A stretch of 64,000 nt of DNA from assembly GCA_028355955.1 (NCBI GenBank), contig JAOMTQ010000004.1:1-64000 (forward strand), in the 5' to 3' direction. This document shows, in pieces, positions 42,479 to 50,889 of this stretch. The DNA is from Methylophilaceae bacterium (GTDB taxonomy: Bacteria > Pseudomonadota > Gammaproteobacteria > Burkholderiales > Methylophilaceae). The notes beneath the pieces are model-generated. The model was not told where the DNA came from, made no database searches, and saw nothing but the letters and a program-made list of their open reading frames with translations. Every line of letters starts with the position of its first letter. Within the stretch, counting starts at the first letter, position 1. Both the position numbers and the translations under genes were made by a program.

Positions 42479-44191
42479 GTGAAAGATTATCTAACCAATT
42501 TACTTGATAATGCGCTTAAAAATTTAATTGAAGATTTTGATAAAGATATTATTCAAGTTAGTAGGCCAAAACAAATTCAACATGGTGATTTCTCCACTAA
42601 TGTCAGCCTTCCATTGGCAAAGATTCTAAAAAAGCCACCCCTTGAAATAGCTAATGAAATAATTAAACACATTCCTGTTTCTTTATTAATAGAAAAAGTT
42701 GAAATAGCTGGGGCTGGTTATATTAATTTTTTCTTAAGTTCAGAAGCACGCGTAAAATTAATCAATAAAATTTTGATGGAAAAGGAAGATTTTGGTAAGT
42801 CTTCTTTTGGAAAAAAACAAAAAATACAGGTGGAATTTGTATCTGCTAATCCCACGGGGCCCCTTCATGTTGGTCACGGCCGAGGTGCAGCTATTGGGGA
42901 CTCTATCGCGCGACTTTTAGATGCTACGGGCTGGGATGTAACGAAAGAGTTTTATTACAATGATGCCGGGGCACAAATTAATTCTTTAGCTTTGTCTGTC
43001 CAAGCAAGAGCAAAAAAAATAAATCCAGGTGATAAAGATTTTCCTAAAGATGGTTATCAAGGTGAATATATCGCAGAAATTGCAAATGAAATGGACGGGT
43101 TTAGGGGCTATAGCGATGAAAATATTGACATAATGGAAGAGATCAAGAATCTTACGATACTAAGTTCTGATGAAGTAAAAAAAGATAACAGGCCTCTTCA
43201 TATTGAAGACCTAAATTTAACAGCAGAATACAGTGTTAAATTTCTAAGACGAGAACAAGATTCTGACCTTCGAGCTTTCAATGTAAATTTTGATGTTTTT
43301 AGTCTCGAATCTTCTTTATATAAAAACGGCAAAGTCGATGAAATTGTTAAAATATTAATTAAAAATGGTCACACATATGAAAAAGATGGTGCTCTATGGC
43401 TTAAAACAACCTCGTTTGGTGATGATAAAGATAGAGTAATGAGGAAAACTGATGGTGAGTATACATATTTTGTACCTGACATTGCTTACCACCTCGATAA
43501 ATGGGAGAGAGGATTTAAAAGGGTCATTAACGAACAAGGCTCAGACCACCACAGCACAATAAATCGAGTAAGAGGCGGATTGCAGGCACTAGATAATGGC
43601 ATTCCACTTAAATGGCCTGAGTATGTTCTGCATCAAATGATCACTGTAATGAAAAATAAAAAAGAAGTTAAGATTTCAAAAAGAGCTGGGAGCTATGTCA
43701 CTTTAAGAGACCTTATAGATGAGGTTGGCTGTGATGCAACTAGGTACTTCTTAACTGCAAGAAGACCAGAATCGCAACTTATTTTTGATATTGACCTTGC
43801 CAAAACTAAAAATAATGAAAATCCAGTTTATTACATTCAATATGCTCATGCCAGAATCTCAGGGGTACTTAAACAATGGGGAGGGAGTAAAGAAAGTCTT
43901 AATGTTAAAAATGGAGATAGCATAAAAAATTTAAATGAGCTAAGGCTTATAAAAAGCATTAGTGAATTTCCAGAAGTAGTTGTTCAGGCTGCTGAAGAAC
44001 TAGCTCCTCATCAAATTGCAAACTATCTTAAAGATTGCGCTGCGGAATTCCATAGCTACTATAATGATACAAAGTTTATTATTGATGATAAAAATATTAT
44101 GGAAAACAGACTCGCCCTTATTCGTGCTACACAATTTATATTGAGCAATGGATTGAAGTTGCTTGGAATTAGTGCACCTAATAAAATGTAA
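42479..44191 (+). CDS. argS: arginyl-tRNA synthetase
   Basis: The 570-residue class I synthetase has the ArgRS HIGH segment SANPTGPLHVGHGRGAAIGD, the catalytic region DIAYHLDKWERG, a degenerate KMSKS (KISKRAG) and the anticodon-binding helical C-terminus. The start is a GTG at 42479, the first in-frame codon upstream of the conserved N-terminal domain. argS-SPOR-dsbA is a common betaproteobacterial order. Confidence 0.97.
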   Translation: MKDYLTNLLDNALKNLIEDFDKDIIQVSRPKQIQHGDFSTNVSLPLAKILKKPPLEIANEIIKHIPVSLLIEKVEIAGAGYINFFLSSEARVKLINKILMEKEDFGKSSFGKKQKIQVEFVSANPTGPLHVGHGRGAAIGDSIARLLDATGWDVTKEFYYNDAGAQINSLALSVQARAKKINPGDKDFPKDGYQGEYIAEIANEMDGFRGYSDENIDIMEEIKNLTILSSDEVKKDNRPLHIEDLNLTAEYSVKFLRREQDSDLRAFNVNFDVFSLESSLYKNGKVDEIVKILIKNGHTYEKDGALWLKTTSFGDDKDRVMRKTDGEYTYFVPDIAYHLDKWERGFKRVINEQGSDHHSTINRVRGGLQALDNGIPLKWPEYVLHQMITVMKNKKEVKISKRAGSYVTLRDLIDEVGCDATRYFLTARRPESQLIFDIDLAKTKNNENPVYYIQYAHARISGVLKQWGGSKESLNVKNGDSIKNLNELRLIKSISEFPEVVVQAAEELAPHQIANYLKDCAAEFHSYYNDTKFIIDDKNIMENRLALIRATQFILSNGLKLLGISAPNKM

Positions 44192-44203
44192 AGAGGAAAG
44201 ACA

Positions 44204-44740
44204 ATGATTGATAACAAAGAAACTAGTGAACAAAAAAAATTTAAGGGGACACCCTTTGCAAATGGCTTATTTTTTGGCGTCTTTCTTGGCATAGTCGTCG
44301 CTATTATAATTACCCTTTTGGTAACAAGTGGAAAAAGTCCTTTTATATCAAAAAAAACTGAAGGATCTTGCATTGAAGTTAACTCTGCCTTAGGTGATGA
44401 GGATGTAATTAATATTGACGAAGATACGAATATAGAAGCTTATGCAGATTCTTATGGAGAAGCTCAAGAGGTCGTACCAAATAATGATAGAGACATTCTT
44501 TACTATATTCAAGTTGGGGCATTTTCAGAAAAGAGAGCCGCCATCAATTTAAAAGCTCGTTTAGCCCTTATGGGTTACGAATCTGTTGTAATGACAGCTG
44601 AGATTGGGGTAAATACTTTTCATAGAGTAAGTGTTGGCCCCTATAAAAATTATGATGATGCGAAAGACAACCGTGAAAAGCTCTTTCTTGAGGGATTTAA
44701 AGCGAACTTAATTAAGTTAACTACACCTAAAGACTATTAG
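44204..44740 (+). CDS. SPOR-domain membrane protein (FtsN-like)
   Basis: A 178-residue bitopic membrane protein: a short cytoplasmic N-terminus, one membrane helix (about residues 20-41), an acidic periplasmic linker, and a C-terminal SPOR domain (YYIQVGAFSEKRAAINLKARL ... VSVGPYKNYDDA). SPOR domains bind denuded septal peptidoglycan. Linked to argS and dsbA, as in many betaproteobacteria, where it is annotated as a cell-division SPOR protein. Whether it is the functional FtsN is inference. Confidence 0.87.
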   Translation: MIDNKETSEQKKFKGTPFANGLFFGVFLGIVVAIIITLLVTSGKSPFISKKTEGSCIEVNSALGDEDVINIDEDTNIEAYADSYGEAQEVVPNNDRDILYYIQVGAFSEKRAAINLKARLALMGYESVVMTAEIGVNTFHRVSVGPYKNYDDAKDNREKLFLEGFKANLIKLTTPKDY

Positions 44741-44756
44741 ATAAAGGATTAAAACC

Positions 44757-45392
44757 ATGAAGAAATATATTTTATTGCTTACATTATTATTATCAAGCAT
44801 CGCTTTTGCCGTTGAACCAAAATTTAATGATAATTTTAAACAAACTAAAAACGAAATTGAAACTTCCTCTCCAGGGAAAATTGAAGTAATCGAATTATTT
44901 TGGTATGGCTGTATTCATTGTTATACCATGGACCCTTACCTAGATAAATGGGCAGATGCGCTTCCTGATGACGTTGTATTTAAAAGAGTACCTGCTATTC
45001 CCAGAAAAAGTTGGGTTCCAGGAGCAAAAGCTTTCTACGCATTAGAAACGCTTGGTTTAGAAAAAGAATTACATGAAAAATTATTTGATGCTATTCATAA
45101 AGAGAAAGACCTTGATCCCAATAATGAAAAAGCGCTGATCGACTGGGTTACTTTAAATGGAAAGCTTGATAAAAAAGAGGTTAAATCTGCCTTTAATAGC
45201 TTTTCGATTGATACGAAACTAAAAAAATCTTACAAGATTTTTAAAGAGGCTGGGGCTACGGGCGTACCAACAATTATTATTGATGGAAACTATATGACTT
45301 CAAGCACAATGGCTGGGGGTGAACAGAATGCTATTGATATTACAAATTATATAATTGAAAACATTAGAAACGATAAAAAAAAATCTAACTAA
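44757..45392 (+). CDS. dsbA: periplasmic thiol:disulfide interchange protein
   Basis: DsbA introduces disulfides into secreted proteins. The 211-residue protein has a signal peptide cleaved near AFA-VEP (residue 18), the thioredoxin fold with active site C52-I-H-C55 in FWYGCIHCYTMDP, and the cis-proline GVPTII. The usual active site is CPHC; here the proline is isoleucine, which would be expected to alter the redox potential (inference). It also has a SMAGG-type insertion near the end (MAGGEQ). Confidence 0.93.
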   Translation: MKKYILLLTLLLSSIAFAVEPKFNDNFKQTKNEIETSSPGKIEVIELFWYGCIHCYTMDPYLDKWADALPDDVVFKRVPAIPRKSWVPGAKAFYALETLGLEKELHEKLFDAIHKEKDLDPNNEKALIDWVTLNGKLDKKEVKSAFNSFSIDTKLKKSYKIFKEAGATGVPTIIIDGNYMTSSTMAGGEQNAIDITNYIIENIRNDKKKSN

Positions 45393-45466
45393 CTTTTTTT
45401 TAAATATTTATTGCTCGCGAAAGATTATTATTTAATTTAAAATATGACCTTTAATAAGGCTAATTG

Positions 45467-46519
45467 ATGCATCAACACCGCACACCTGAAAATATTAGTG
45501 ACCACATCGCTTTAATTATCACAAAAACTCTTCGTTTTTTCGCCGACACATTTTTCGCAAAGCGCTATGGGCATAGAGCAGTTGTTTTAGAGACTGTTGC
45601 TGCTGTTCCAGGAATGGTTGGTGGGATGTGGATTCATTTAACTTGTTTAAGAAAAATGCAAAGTGATCGAGGTTGGATAAAGATCCTTCTTGATGAAGCG
45701 GAAAATGAACGAATGCATCTCATGACTTTTATCGAGATTGCCCAACCGAAGTGGTATGAAAGAATGATTATTCTTGCTGCTCAAGCAATCTTTTGGAATT
45801 TTTACTTTTTATTGTATGTTTTTTTTCCAAGAACTGCCCACAGGCTAGTTGGCTATTTTGAGGATGAAGCTGTAATTAGTTATACCTCTTACTATGAGCA
45901 AGTTTCTTCAGACCTAACTTTAAATGTAGACGCACCCCAAATCGCAAAAGATTATTGGAATTTACCAAACGATGCTAAGTTACTTGATGTTATTAAAGTG
46001 GTTCGAGCTGATGAGCAAAAACACGCAGATGTTAATCATGGTCGTGCAGATTCTTTAGATAAGCCTGACAGATTGACAGCAATAAAAAAAGAACCAAACT
46101 TTACTAAGGTTAATCCCGTAAACATTCAGTCATACACAGATGCGAATTATCATATTTACGATAAGCCACTATTTGTTATAAATATCGGTGTCGAAAGCTC
46201 AGGTCTTAATAAGCTTTATGAAAAATATGGGGTAAATGAGGCTGCGGTTTTAACAGCCTATAACCCGATGAGCCAAGAGACAAACGATAACGACAATAAA
46301 AAAAATAATAAACAATTAGAGATAATTTTAAAAGACCAAAAGTTATCTTACATTCGTGCTGAAGGTATCTGTCCTGATAATAAATGGCCTGGGGAAGAAA
46401 GTTTTCTCGTTCTTGGATTGACATTAAATGCTGCTAAAGATCTGGGTACAAAATTCAAACAAAATGCAATTGTTTGGTCAGATCATTCAACTATTTCTCA
46501 ATTAATTTTATTAAGATAA
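45467..46519 (+). CDS. alternative oxidase fused to a C-terminal DUF3293 domain
   Basis: A 350-residue single reading frame. Residues 1 to about 200 are a bacterial alternative oxidase (AOX), a membrane-bound diiron ubiquinol oxidase that reduces oxygen to water without pumping protons. All diiron ligands are visible: E42 (VLETVAAVPG), E81/H84 (ENERMHLM), E132 (FEDEAVISY) and E183/H186 (ADEQKHAD). A hydrophobic helical stretch lies at about residues 100-120. Residues about 225-350 match DUF3293: LTAYNPMSQ, a WPGEESFLVLGL block and the FKQNAIVW segment. Stand-alone bacterial AOX is about 210-230 residues, so this is an addition. Start ATG 45467 follows AAGG; a TTG one codon earlier is in frame. 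Confidence 0.85.
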   Translation: MHQHRTPENISDHIALIITKTLRFFADTFFAKRYGHRAVVLETVAAVPGMVGGMWIHLTCLRKMQSDRGWIKILLDEAENERMHLMTFIEIAQPKWYERMIILAAQAIFWNFYFLLYVFFPRTAHRLVGYFEDEAVISYTSYYEQVSSDLTLNVDAPQIAKDYWNLPNDAKLLDVIKVVRADEQKHADVNHGRADSLDKPDRLTAIKKEPNFTKVNPVNIQSYTDANYHIYDKPLFVINIGVESSGLNKLYEKYGVNEAAVLTAYNPMSQETNDNDNKKNNKQLEIILKDQKLSYIRAEGICPDNKWPGEESFLVLGLTLNAAKDLGTKFKQNAIVWSDHSTISQLILLR

Positions 46520-46522
46520 TTT

Positions 46523-46747
46523 ATGGATTTTCGTAAAACTATTTTAAATTTTTTTACACTCCTTAATACGATTTACTTAGGGCTTGTGATTTACATTGAG
46601 TTTTTCATGGAGAATTTAACAAAGGATCCGTATGAAATTTATTATGATTTATGGATGTATGTTTTTATTGGTTATTGTGCAATTTTAATTTTTAATTTTG
46701 CAATGTTTGGTCAGATAACTTTGTGGAACTTAAAATCAAAAAAGTAA
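46523..46747 (+). CDS. small two-helix membrane protein of unknown function
   Basis: A 74-residue protein with two predicted membrane helices (about residues 8-29 and 44-68) and a short acidic loop with YEIYYDLW between them, ending in a basic tail. I do not recognise a family. It starts 3 nt after the oxidase-DUF3293 gene, so it is probably co-transcribed and translationally coupled; a role with the oxidase is possible. No strong ribosome-binding site is seen. Confidence 0.6.
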   Translation: MDFRKTILNFFTLLNTIYLGLVIYIEFFMENLTKDPYEIYYDLWMYVFIGYCAILIFNFAMFGQITLWNLKSKK

Positions 46748-46937
46748 GTCTGATTTTTTTATACGTAATGAAAATAATAATGATTCGCAATAACGAAGTA
46801 AATTTTAAATACTCATATAATCTTACTTATGAATATTTTTATCACTTATTTAATACATATATCTATAGCATTAACACTTTTGCTCTCATACTGCTTATTG
46901 CTAATTTTAGCGATTTAAGCCATAAATTTTATTAGCA

Positions 46938-47210
46938 ATGTCAAAAATAAACTCCACTTTCTCTGAGGAAGATGTCTCTCGTATTATAGAAATGGCTTGG
47001 GAAGATCGAACACCATTTGAAGCTATTTTAAAAAATTACGGGCTAGATGAGCCTAAATTAATGCGGCTCATGCAAGCTAACTTAAAAAAATCTTCATATA
47101 AACTTTGGAGGAAAAGAGTAAAAGAAAAGTCTATTAAGCATTTGAAATTACGTTCATCAGATATCACCAGAGCTTATTGTCCTACACAATATAAATTAAC
47201 CCGTAAATGA
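46938..47210 (+). CDS. DUF2805 / TIGR03643 family protein
   Basis: A 90-residue basic protein. The layout EEDVSRIIEMAWEDRTPFEA, YGLDE, LMRLMQANLKKSSYKLWRKRV and a C-terminal RSSDITRAY matches the small DUF2805 (TIGR03643) family, with the helix-turn-helix-like core and conserved LW-R-V. Function is unknown; DNA or RNA binding is suggested by the basic content. It lies 190 bp downstream of the previous small membrane gene; that gap holds no convincing gene. Confidence 0.8.
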   Translation: MSKINSTFSEEDVSRIIEMAWEDRTPFEAILKNYGLDEPKLMRLMQANLKKSSYKLWRKRVKEKSIKHLKLRSSDITRAYCPTQYKLTRK

Positions 47211-47224
47211 TTATCCTAGAAAGA

Positions 47225-47262
47225 GGCTTCACAAGCTAAGGGAGGAGTAAGCTTATGAAGCC
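47225..47262. terminator. hairpin between convergent genes, terminator-like for the leftward transcript
   Basis: GGCTTCA (47225-47231) pairs with TGAAGCC (47256-47262), with AGCT/AGCT pairing inside. On the minus strand the stem is followed by TCTTTCT, fitting termination of the leftward small membrane gene. On the plus strand there is no T-run; instead the loop exposes AAGGGAGGAG, nine nt before an ATG that opens a six-codon frame (47255-47275). Confidence 0.55.
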
Positions 47263-47324
47263 AGGTAAGCAATAAGAAATAGCCTACTTACTTAATAGAG
47301 AGGTTGATTTTAATAAAATTCAAT

Positions 47325-47579
47325 TTATTTATCTTGATCTCTTAAATCTAAATCAATACCCTTCACTCTATTTAAGAACTCTTTGCTATATTTAATTTTT
47401 AATTCTTTCGTTTCTTTCTTTATTGGCTTTATTTTTTTACTAATTACTGGCTGACTATCATTCGGTGACATAACTATATGAAAAATAGACATTAAAACAA
47501 CGATGATAGATATTATTAAAATTGCAACAATAAATTCTGAAAGATATAAATCTATTAAATATTCAAATGCTTCATACAT
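47325..47579 (-). CDS. small single-helix membrane protein of unknown function
   Basis: An 84-residue protein with one long hydrophobic segment (about residues 14-38) followed by a highly basic cytoplasmic-type tail rich in lysine (KKIKPIKKETKELKIKY) and an acidic end. No family recognised. The frame is intact and a TATAAT-like element lies upstream on both strands at about 47608, shared with the rightward microprotein pair. No clear ribosome-binding site. Real gene is likely but not certain. Confidence 0.55.
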   Translation of the reverse strand: MYEAFEYLIDLYLSEFIVAILIISIIVVLMSIFHIVMSPNDSQPVISKKIKPIKKETKELKIKYSKEFLNRVKGIDLDLRDQDK

Positions 47580-47654
47580 AGCTTAATTGTCTATTATTTA
47601 CCTTTATTATAATGTGCTAACATGCATTTACATTCACTATTATAAGGATTTGTT

Positions 47655-47810
47655 ATGTTAAAAAATATTATCATCTTAGTTGTTATTATTATAGGTGGGT
47701 ATATGGTTTATACAAACTATATGCAAAATGAAGAAATTGCTGCTCTTGATGGAGTTGTAAATGAAGAACATCCTGGAGAATTAAATCCTGATGACGTTGT
47801 TAGTGATTAA
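47655..47810 (+). CDS. microprotein, single membrane helix, copy 1 of a tandem pair
   Basis: A 51-residue gene: ATG at 47655 with AAGGA six nt upstream. The product is a hydrophobic helix (residues 4-20, MLKNIIILVVIIIGGYMVYT) then an acidic tail. It resembles the next gene in its MLK-[NK]-II start, hydrophobic run, YM pair and acidic tail, so the two look like paralogues. No known family. Confidence 0.65.
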   Translation: MLKNIIILVVIIIGGYMVYTNYMQNEEIAALDGVVNEEHPGELNPDDVVSD

Positions 47811-47848
47811 TATTATCTTCATTATTTTAAATTTTTTAGGAATCTAAA

Positions 47849-47974
47849 GTGTTAAAAAAAATTATCTTGTTGATTATTATTGGTGCAATCGGTTGGTATG
47901 TTTACAGTGATTATATGAAATCAGATTTTGATCAAGTAATTGATGCAACAGAGGATGCTGTTGAAGATATGTAA
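47849..47974 (+). CDS. microprotein, single membrane helix, copy 2 of a tandem pair
   Basis: A 41-residue gene: GTG at 47849 with AGGA seven nt upstream. Product starts MLKKIILLIIIGAIGWYVYSD, then a short acidic tail (DATEDAVEDM). It parallels the preceding microprotein in length, topology and key residues. It is followed by a good terminator at 47991. No known family. Confidence 0.62.
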   Translation: MLKKIILLIIIGAIGWYVYSDYMKSDFDQVIDATEDAVEDM

Positions 47975-47990
47975 ATAGATCGATTCTTAG

Positions 47991-48016
47991 AAAGGGGCTT
48001 TTGCGGCCCTTTTTTA
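47991..48016 (+). terminator. Rho-independent terminator
   Basis: AAAGGG pairs with CCCTTT, with GC/GC pairing inside the loop, followed by TTTTTT. It closes the rightward microprotein unit and overlaps the last bases of pntB, so it may also act as the leftward terminator for the transhydrogenase operon. Confidence 0.8.
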
Positions 48017-49378
48017 TATCTTCTTTACCAAGTCTTCTACTACTTTTTTTGCATCTCCAAACAACATCATTGTCTTATCGGAATAAAAAAGCTCGTTATC
48101 TAGACCTGCATAACCTGGTGACATTGATCTTTTATTGACAATAATCATTTTTGCTTTATCTGCCTCTAAAATTGGCATTCCATAGATAGCACTCCCAGGT
48201 GTTTTTGCTGCTGGATTAACGACATCATTTGCTCCAATAACAAGAACTAAATCAGTTTGACTAAATTCACTATTAATATCTTCCATTTCAACGACCTGCT
48301 CATAAGGTACATCTGCCTCAGCTAATAAAACATTCATATGGCCCGGCATTCTTCCTGCCACAGGATGAATCGCATATCTCACCGATACTCCTTTTTCAAT
48401 TAACTTTTCTGTGAGCTCTTGAAGAGCGTGTTGAGCTCTAGCAACAGCCAGACCATACCCCGGAATTATGATGATCGAGTCAGCATTTGACATTAAAAAT
48501 GAAACATCATCTGCTGAACCAGACTTGACGTTCCTTTCTTTATCATCGGTTTGAAGTGAACTTTGTTCGCCCCCAAAGCCACCCAACATTACTGATATGA
48601 TTGAGCGATTCATTGCTTTACACATAATATATGAGAGAATTGCACCAGAAGAACCGACACAAGCACCTGCAATAATAAGCACTGAATTATTTAGGGTAAA
48701 ACCTATTCCGGCGGCTGCCCAACCAGAATAACTATTAAGCATTGAAACCACCACCGGCATATCAGCACCTCCAATTGGAATTATCAGCGTTACACCTAAA
48801 ACTAAAGCAATTGATAGCATGATGAAGAATGCTGTTAAGGATTCTGTTTGAAAAAATATCACCCCTGCAATAATCATAATAATAGCTAATACTAAGTTGA
48901 GTAAATGTTGGCCATTAAAAATGGAGGGATTTGCCCCAAACTTTCCGGATAACTTTCCAAAAGCAATAACGGATGCCGAAAATGTAATTGCGCCAATGAA
49001 GGCACCAATGAATAATTCAAACCTTTGAACTATAGTATGCATTTCTGAAACATTAAGAACTGCGGCTGTTGCAATTAACACTGCCGCCAAACCCACAAAT
49101 GAATGCATAAGTGCAACTAATTCCGGCATCTTGGTCATCTCTACTTTTTTTGCTACGTAAATACCAATAAATGCTCCAGATAGTAAAGGGATTGCTATTA
49201 ATATAGAAATTAGATTAGTGCCAATCAGTAAAGTAGTAATAATTGCAATACTCATTCCCACCATACCAAATATGTTTCCTAATCTGGAAGAGGTTGGAGA
49301 CGACAGTCCCCTTAAAGCCAATATAAAAAATATTGCAGCAATTAAATAGCTAATCATCGCAAATGCTTCATTTTCCAT
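48014..49378 (-). CDS. pntB: NAD(P) transhydrogenase subunit beta
   Basis: PntB binds NADP(H) and forms most of the proton channel of the energy-linked transhydrogenase, which makes NADPH from NADH using proton motive force. The 454-residue protein has nine or so membrane helices, then the NADP-binding domain with [44 protein letters not shown] and [11 protein letters not shown]. It overlaps pntAB by 11 nt. Confidence 0.96.
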   Translation of the reverse strand: MENEAFAMISYLIAAIFFILALRGLSSPTSSRLGNIFGMVGMSIAIITTLLIGTNLISILIAIPLLSGAFIGIYVAKKVEMTKMPELVALMHSFVGLAAVLIATAAVLNVSEMHTIVQRFELFIGAFIGAITFSASVIAFGKLSGKFGANPSIFNGQHLLNLVLAIIMIIAGVIFFQTESLTAFFIMLSIALVLGVTLIIPIGGADMPVVVSMLNSYSGWAAAGIGFTLNNSVLIIAGACVGSSGAILSYIMCKAMNRSIISVMLGGFGGEQSSLQTDDKERNVKSGSADDVSFLMSNADSIIIIPGYGLAVARAQHALQELTEKLIEKGVSVRYAIHPVAGRMPGHMNVLLAEADVPYEQVVEMEDINSEFSQTDLVLVIGANDVVNPAAKTPGSAIYGMPILEADKAKMIIVNKRSMSPGYAGLDNELFYSDKTMMLFGDAKKVVEDLVKKI

Positions 49379-49691
49379 TTTTAACCTCCACTTTTTTCTC
49401 TTTTTTCTTAAACATCTCTAACATCCTTTGGGTAACAAAAAATCCTCCAAAAATGTTTATAGCTGCAAAAAATATAGCAAATGCTCCTAAAATGCTGCTA
49501 AAAGTTATTATCTCTCCGTTAATTTCAACAACTTGTAATATCGCTCCTACGATGACTATGCCAGAAATTGCATTTGTCACTGACATTAGCGGCGTATGAA
49601 GCGCTGAAGTTACATTCCAGACAACGTGATACCCAACAAATATAGCTAGAACGAATATAGTTATGTTTTGAACTGTTAATAAATCCGTCAT
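49368..49691 (-). CDS. pntAB: NAD(P) transhydrogenase subunit alpha, membrane part
   Basis: A 107-residue membrane protein with three predicted helices (about residues 10-28, 36-56 and 60-85), corresponding to the C-terminal membrane portion of the E. coli alpha subunit. [26 protein letters not shown] is the conserved segment. Separate pntAA and pntAB genes are the three-subunit form found in alphaproteobacteria and many others. It overlaps pntB by 11 nt and follows pntAA by 2 nt. Confidence 0.93.
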   Translation of the reverse strand: MTDLLTVQNITIFVLAIFVGYHVVWNVTSALHTPLMSVTNAISGIVIVGAILQVVEINGEIITFSSILGAFAIFFAAINIFGGFFVTQRMLEMFKKKEKKVEVKNGK

Positions 49692-49693
49692 CT

Positions 49694-50815
49694 TTATCCC
49701 TTTTTATTATTTTTCGATATTAATGTTTCTGTCACCAATTCATCTTTGTCATTTATAAACAATTGCCCGGATTCATTGATTAGTAATTTTGTAAATTCTA
49801 AGATATTTCTAGAATATAGCGCAGAAGCATCTGTACTTAACATGCTTGGTAAATTATTAAAACCGATTATGGTTACGTTTTCTAGCTGATTAACTTTATT
49901 ATTCTGAGTAAGTGGGCAATTTCCTGACCCGTCAGAACCACTGCCTGCTGCCATATCAACTATCACCGATCCAAATTTCATTTTCTTTACTGTTTCTTCA
50001 GATAATAATTGTGGCGGTGCTTTGCCAGGAATTAAAGCAGAAGTAATAATAATATCTGCTGATTTAGCTTTCTCGGCCACTACTTTAGATTGTCTTGTTA
50101 ACCAAGATTTTGGCATTGGTTTTGCGTAACCCCCTTTACCAATTGCGCAATCCTTTTCCTCTTCTGTTTCAAAAGGCACTTCAATAAACTTGCCCCCTAA
50201 AGATTCAATTTGCTCCTGAACTGATGGTCTGACATCAGAAGCCTCAACGACCGCTCCTAATCTTTTTGCTGTTGCAACTGCTTGAAGTCCTGCTACACCT
50301 GCTCCTAAAACTATTACTTTAGCTGCCTTGACAGTCCCCGCAGCGGTCATAAGCATAGGCATAAATTTTTTATAGTAATCAGCAGCTAGTATTACCGCTT
50401 TGTACCCTGCAATGTTTGCTTGGGACGATAGAACATCCATGGATTGTGCTCTTGTATTTCTTGGCAACGCTTCTAATGCAAAAGCTGAAACTCCTTGTTT
50501 TTTTAATAAAGCTTGCAAATCATTATTAAAGGGTTCCAACATACCAACCATAAATTGCTTTGGCTTTAATGTAATTATTTCCTTTTCGTCTAAAGGTCTG
50601 ACCATTAACAATAGGTCTGATTGGAGAGCTAAATTTCTTGAAACAATTTCAGCGCCATTATTTTTATAGTCTTCATCGGAAATAGAGGCTTGAATACCAG
50701 CTCCGGCTTCAATTAAAACAGAATGGCTTAAAGCGATCATTTTTTTAACTGTTTCTGGAGTGGCTGCTACTCTCGATTCGCCACTAACTATTTCTCTTAA
50801 AACACCTATCTTCAT
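49694..50815 (-). CDS. pntAA: NAD(P) transhydrogenase subunit alpha, NAD-binding part
   Basis: The 373-residue soluble NAD(H)-binding subunit. It begins [20 protein letters not shown] and has the NAD-binding [20 protein letters not shown], the mobile-loop region with PMPKSWLT, and [20 protein letters not shown]. The start is 74 bp downstream of the oxyR stop, with no strong terminator in between, so the transhydrogenase may be co-transcribed with oxyR. Confidence 0.95.
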   Translation of the reverse strand: MKIGVLREIVSGESRVAATPETVKKMIALSHSVLIEAGAGIQASISDEDYKNNGAEIVSRNLALQSDLLLMVRPLDEKEIITLKPKQFMVGMLEPFNNDLQALLKKQGVSAFALEALPRNTRAQSMDVLSSQANIAGYKAVILAADYYKKFMPMLMTAAGTVKAAKVIVLGAGVAGLQAVATAKRLGAVVEASDVRPSVQEQIESLGGKFIEVPFETEEEKDCAIGKGGYAKPMPKSWLTRQSKVVAEKAKSADIIITSALIPGKAPPQLLSEETVKKMKFGSVIVDMAAGSGSDGSGNCPLTQNNKVNQLENVTIIGFNNLPSMLSTDASALYSRNILEFTKLLINESGQLFINDKDELVTETLISKNNKKG

Positions 50816-50889
50816 TTTTACTCCCTACCAAAATTAAACCAAAAATATCCCATACTCATTTAAATAATATAAGTGAGCATTGTTGATAT

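Noticed and set aside
46829-46918. 29-codon hydrophobic frame (ATG 46829) in the same gap
   Set aside because: Hydrophobic, so potentially a microprotein, but no ribosome-binding site and AT-rich DNA gives such frames by chance. Not supported enough to list as a gene.
46723-46935. 70-residue frame overlapping the previous small membrane gene
   Set aside because: No ribosome-binding site, unusual composition rich in Y, N and F, and overlap with the preceding gene. It reads like AT-rich noise in a 190-bp gap.
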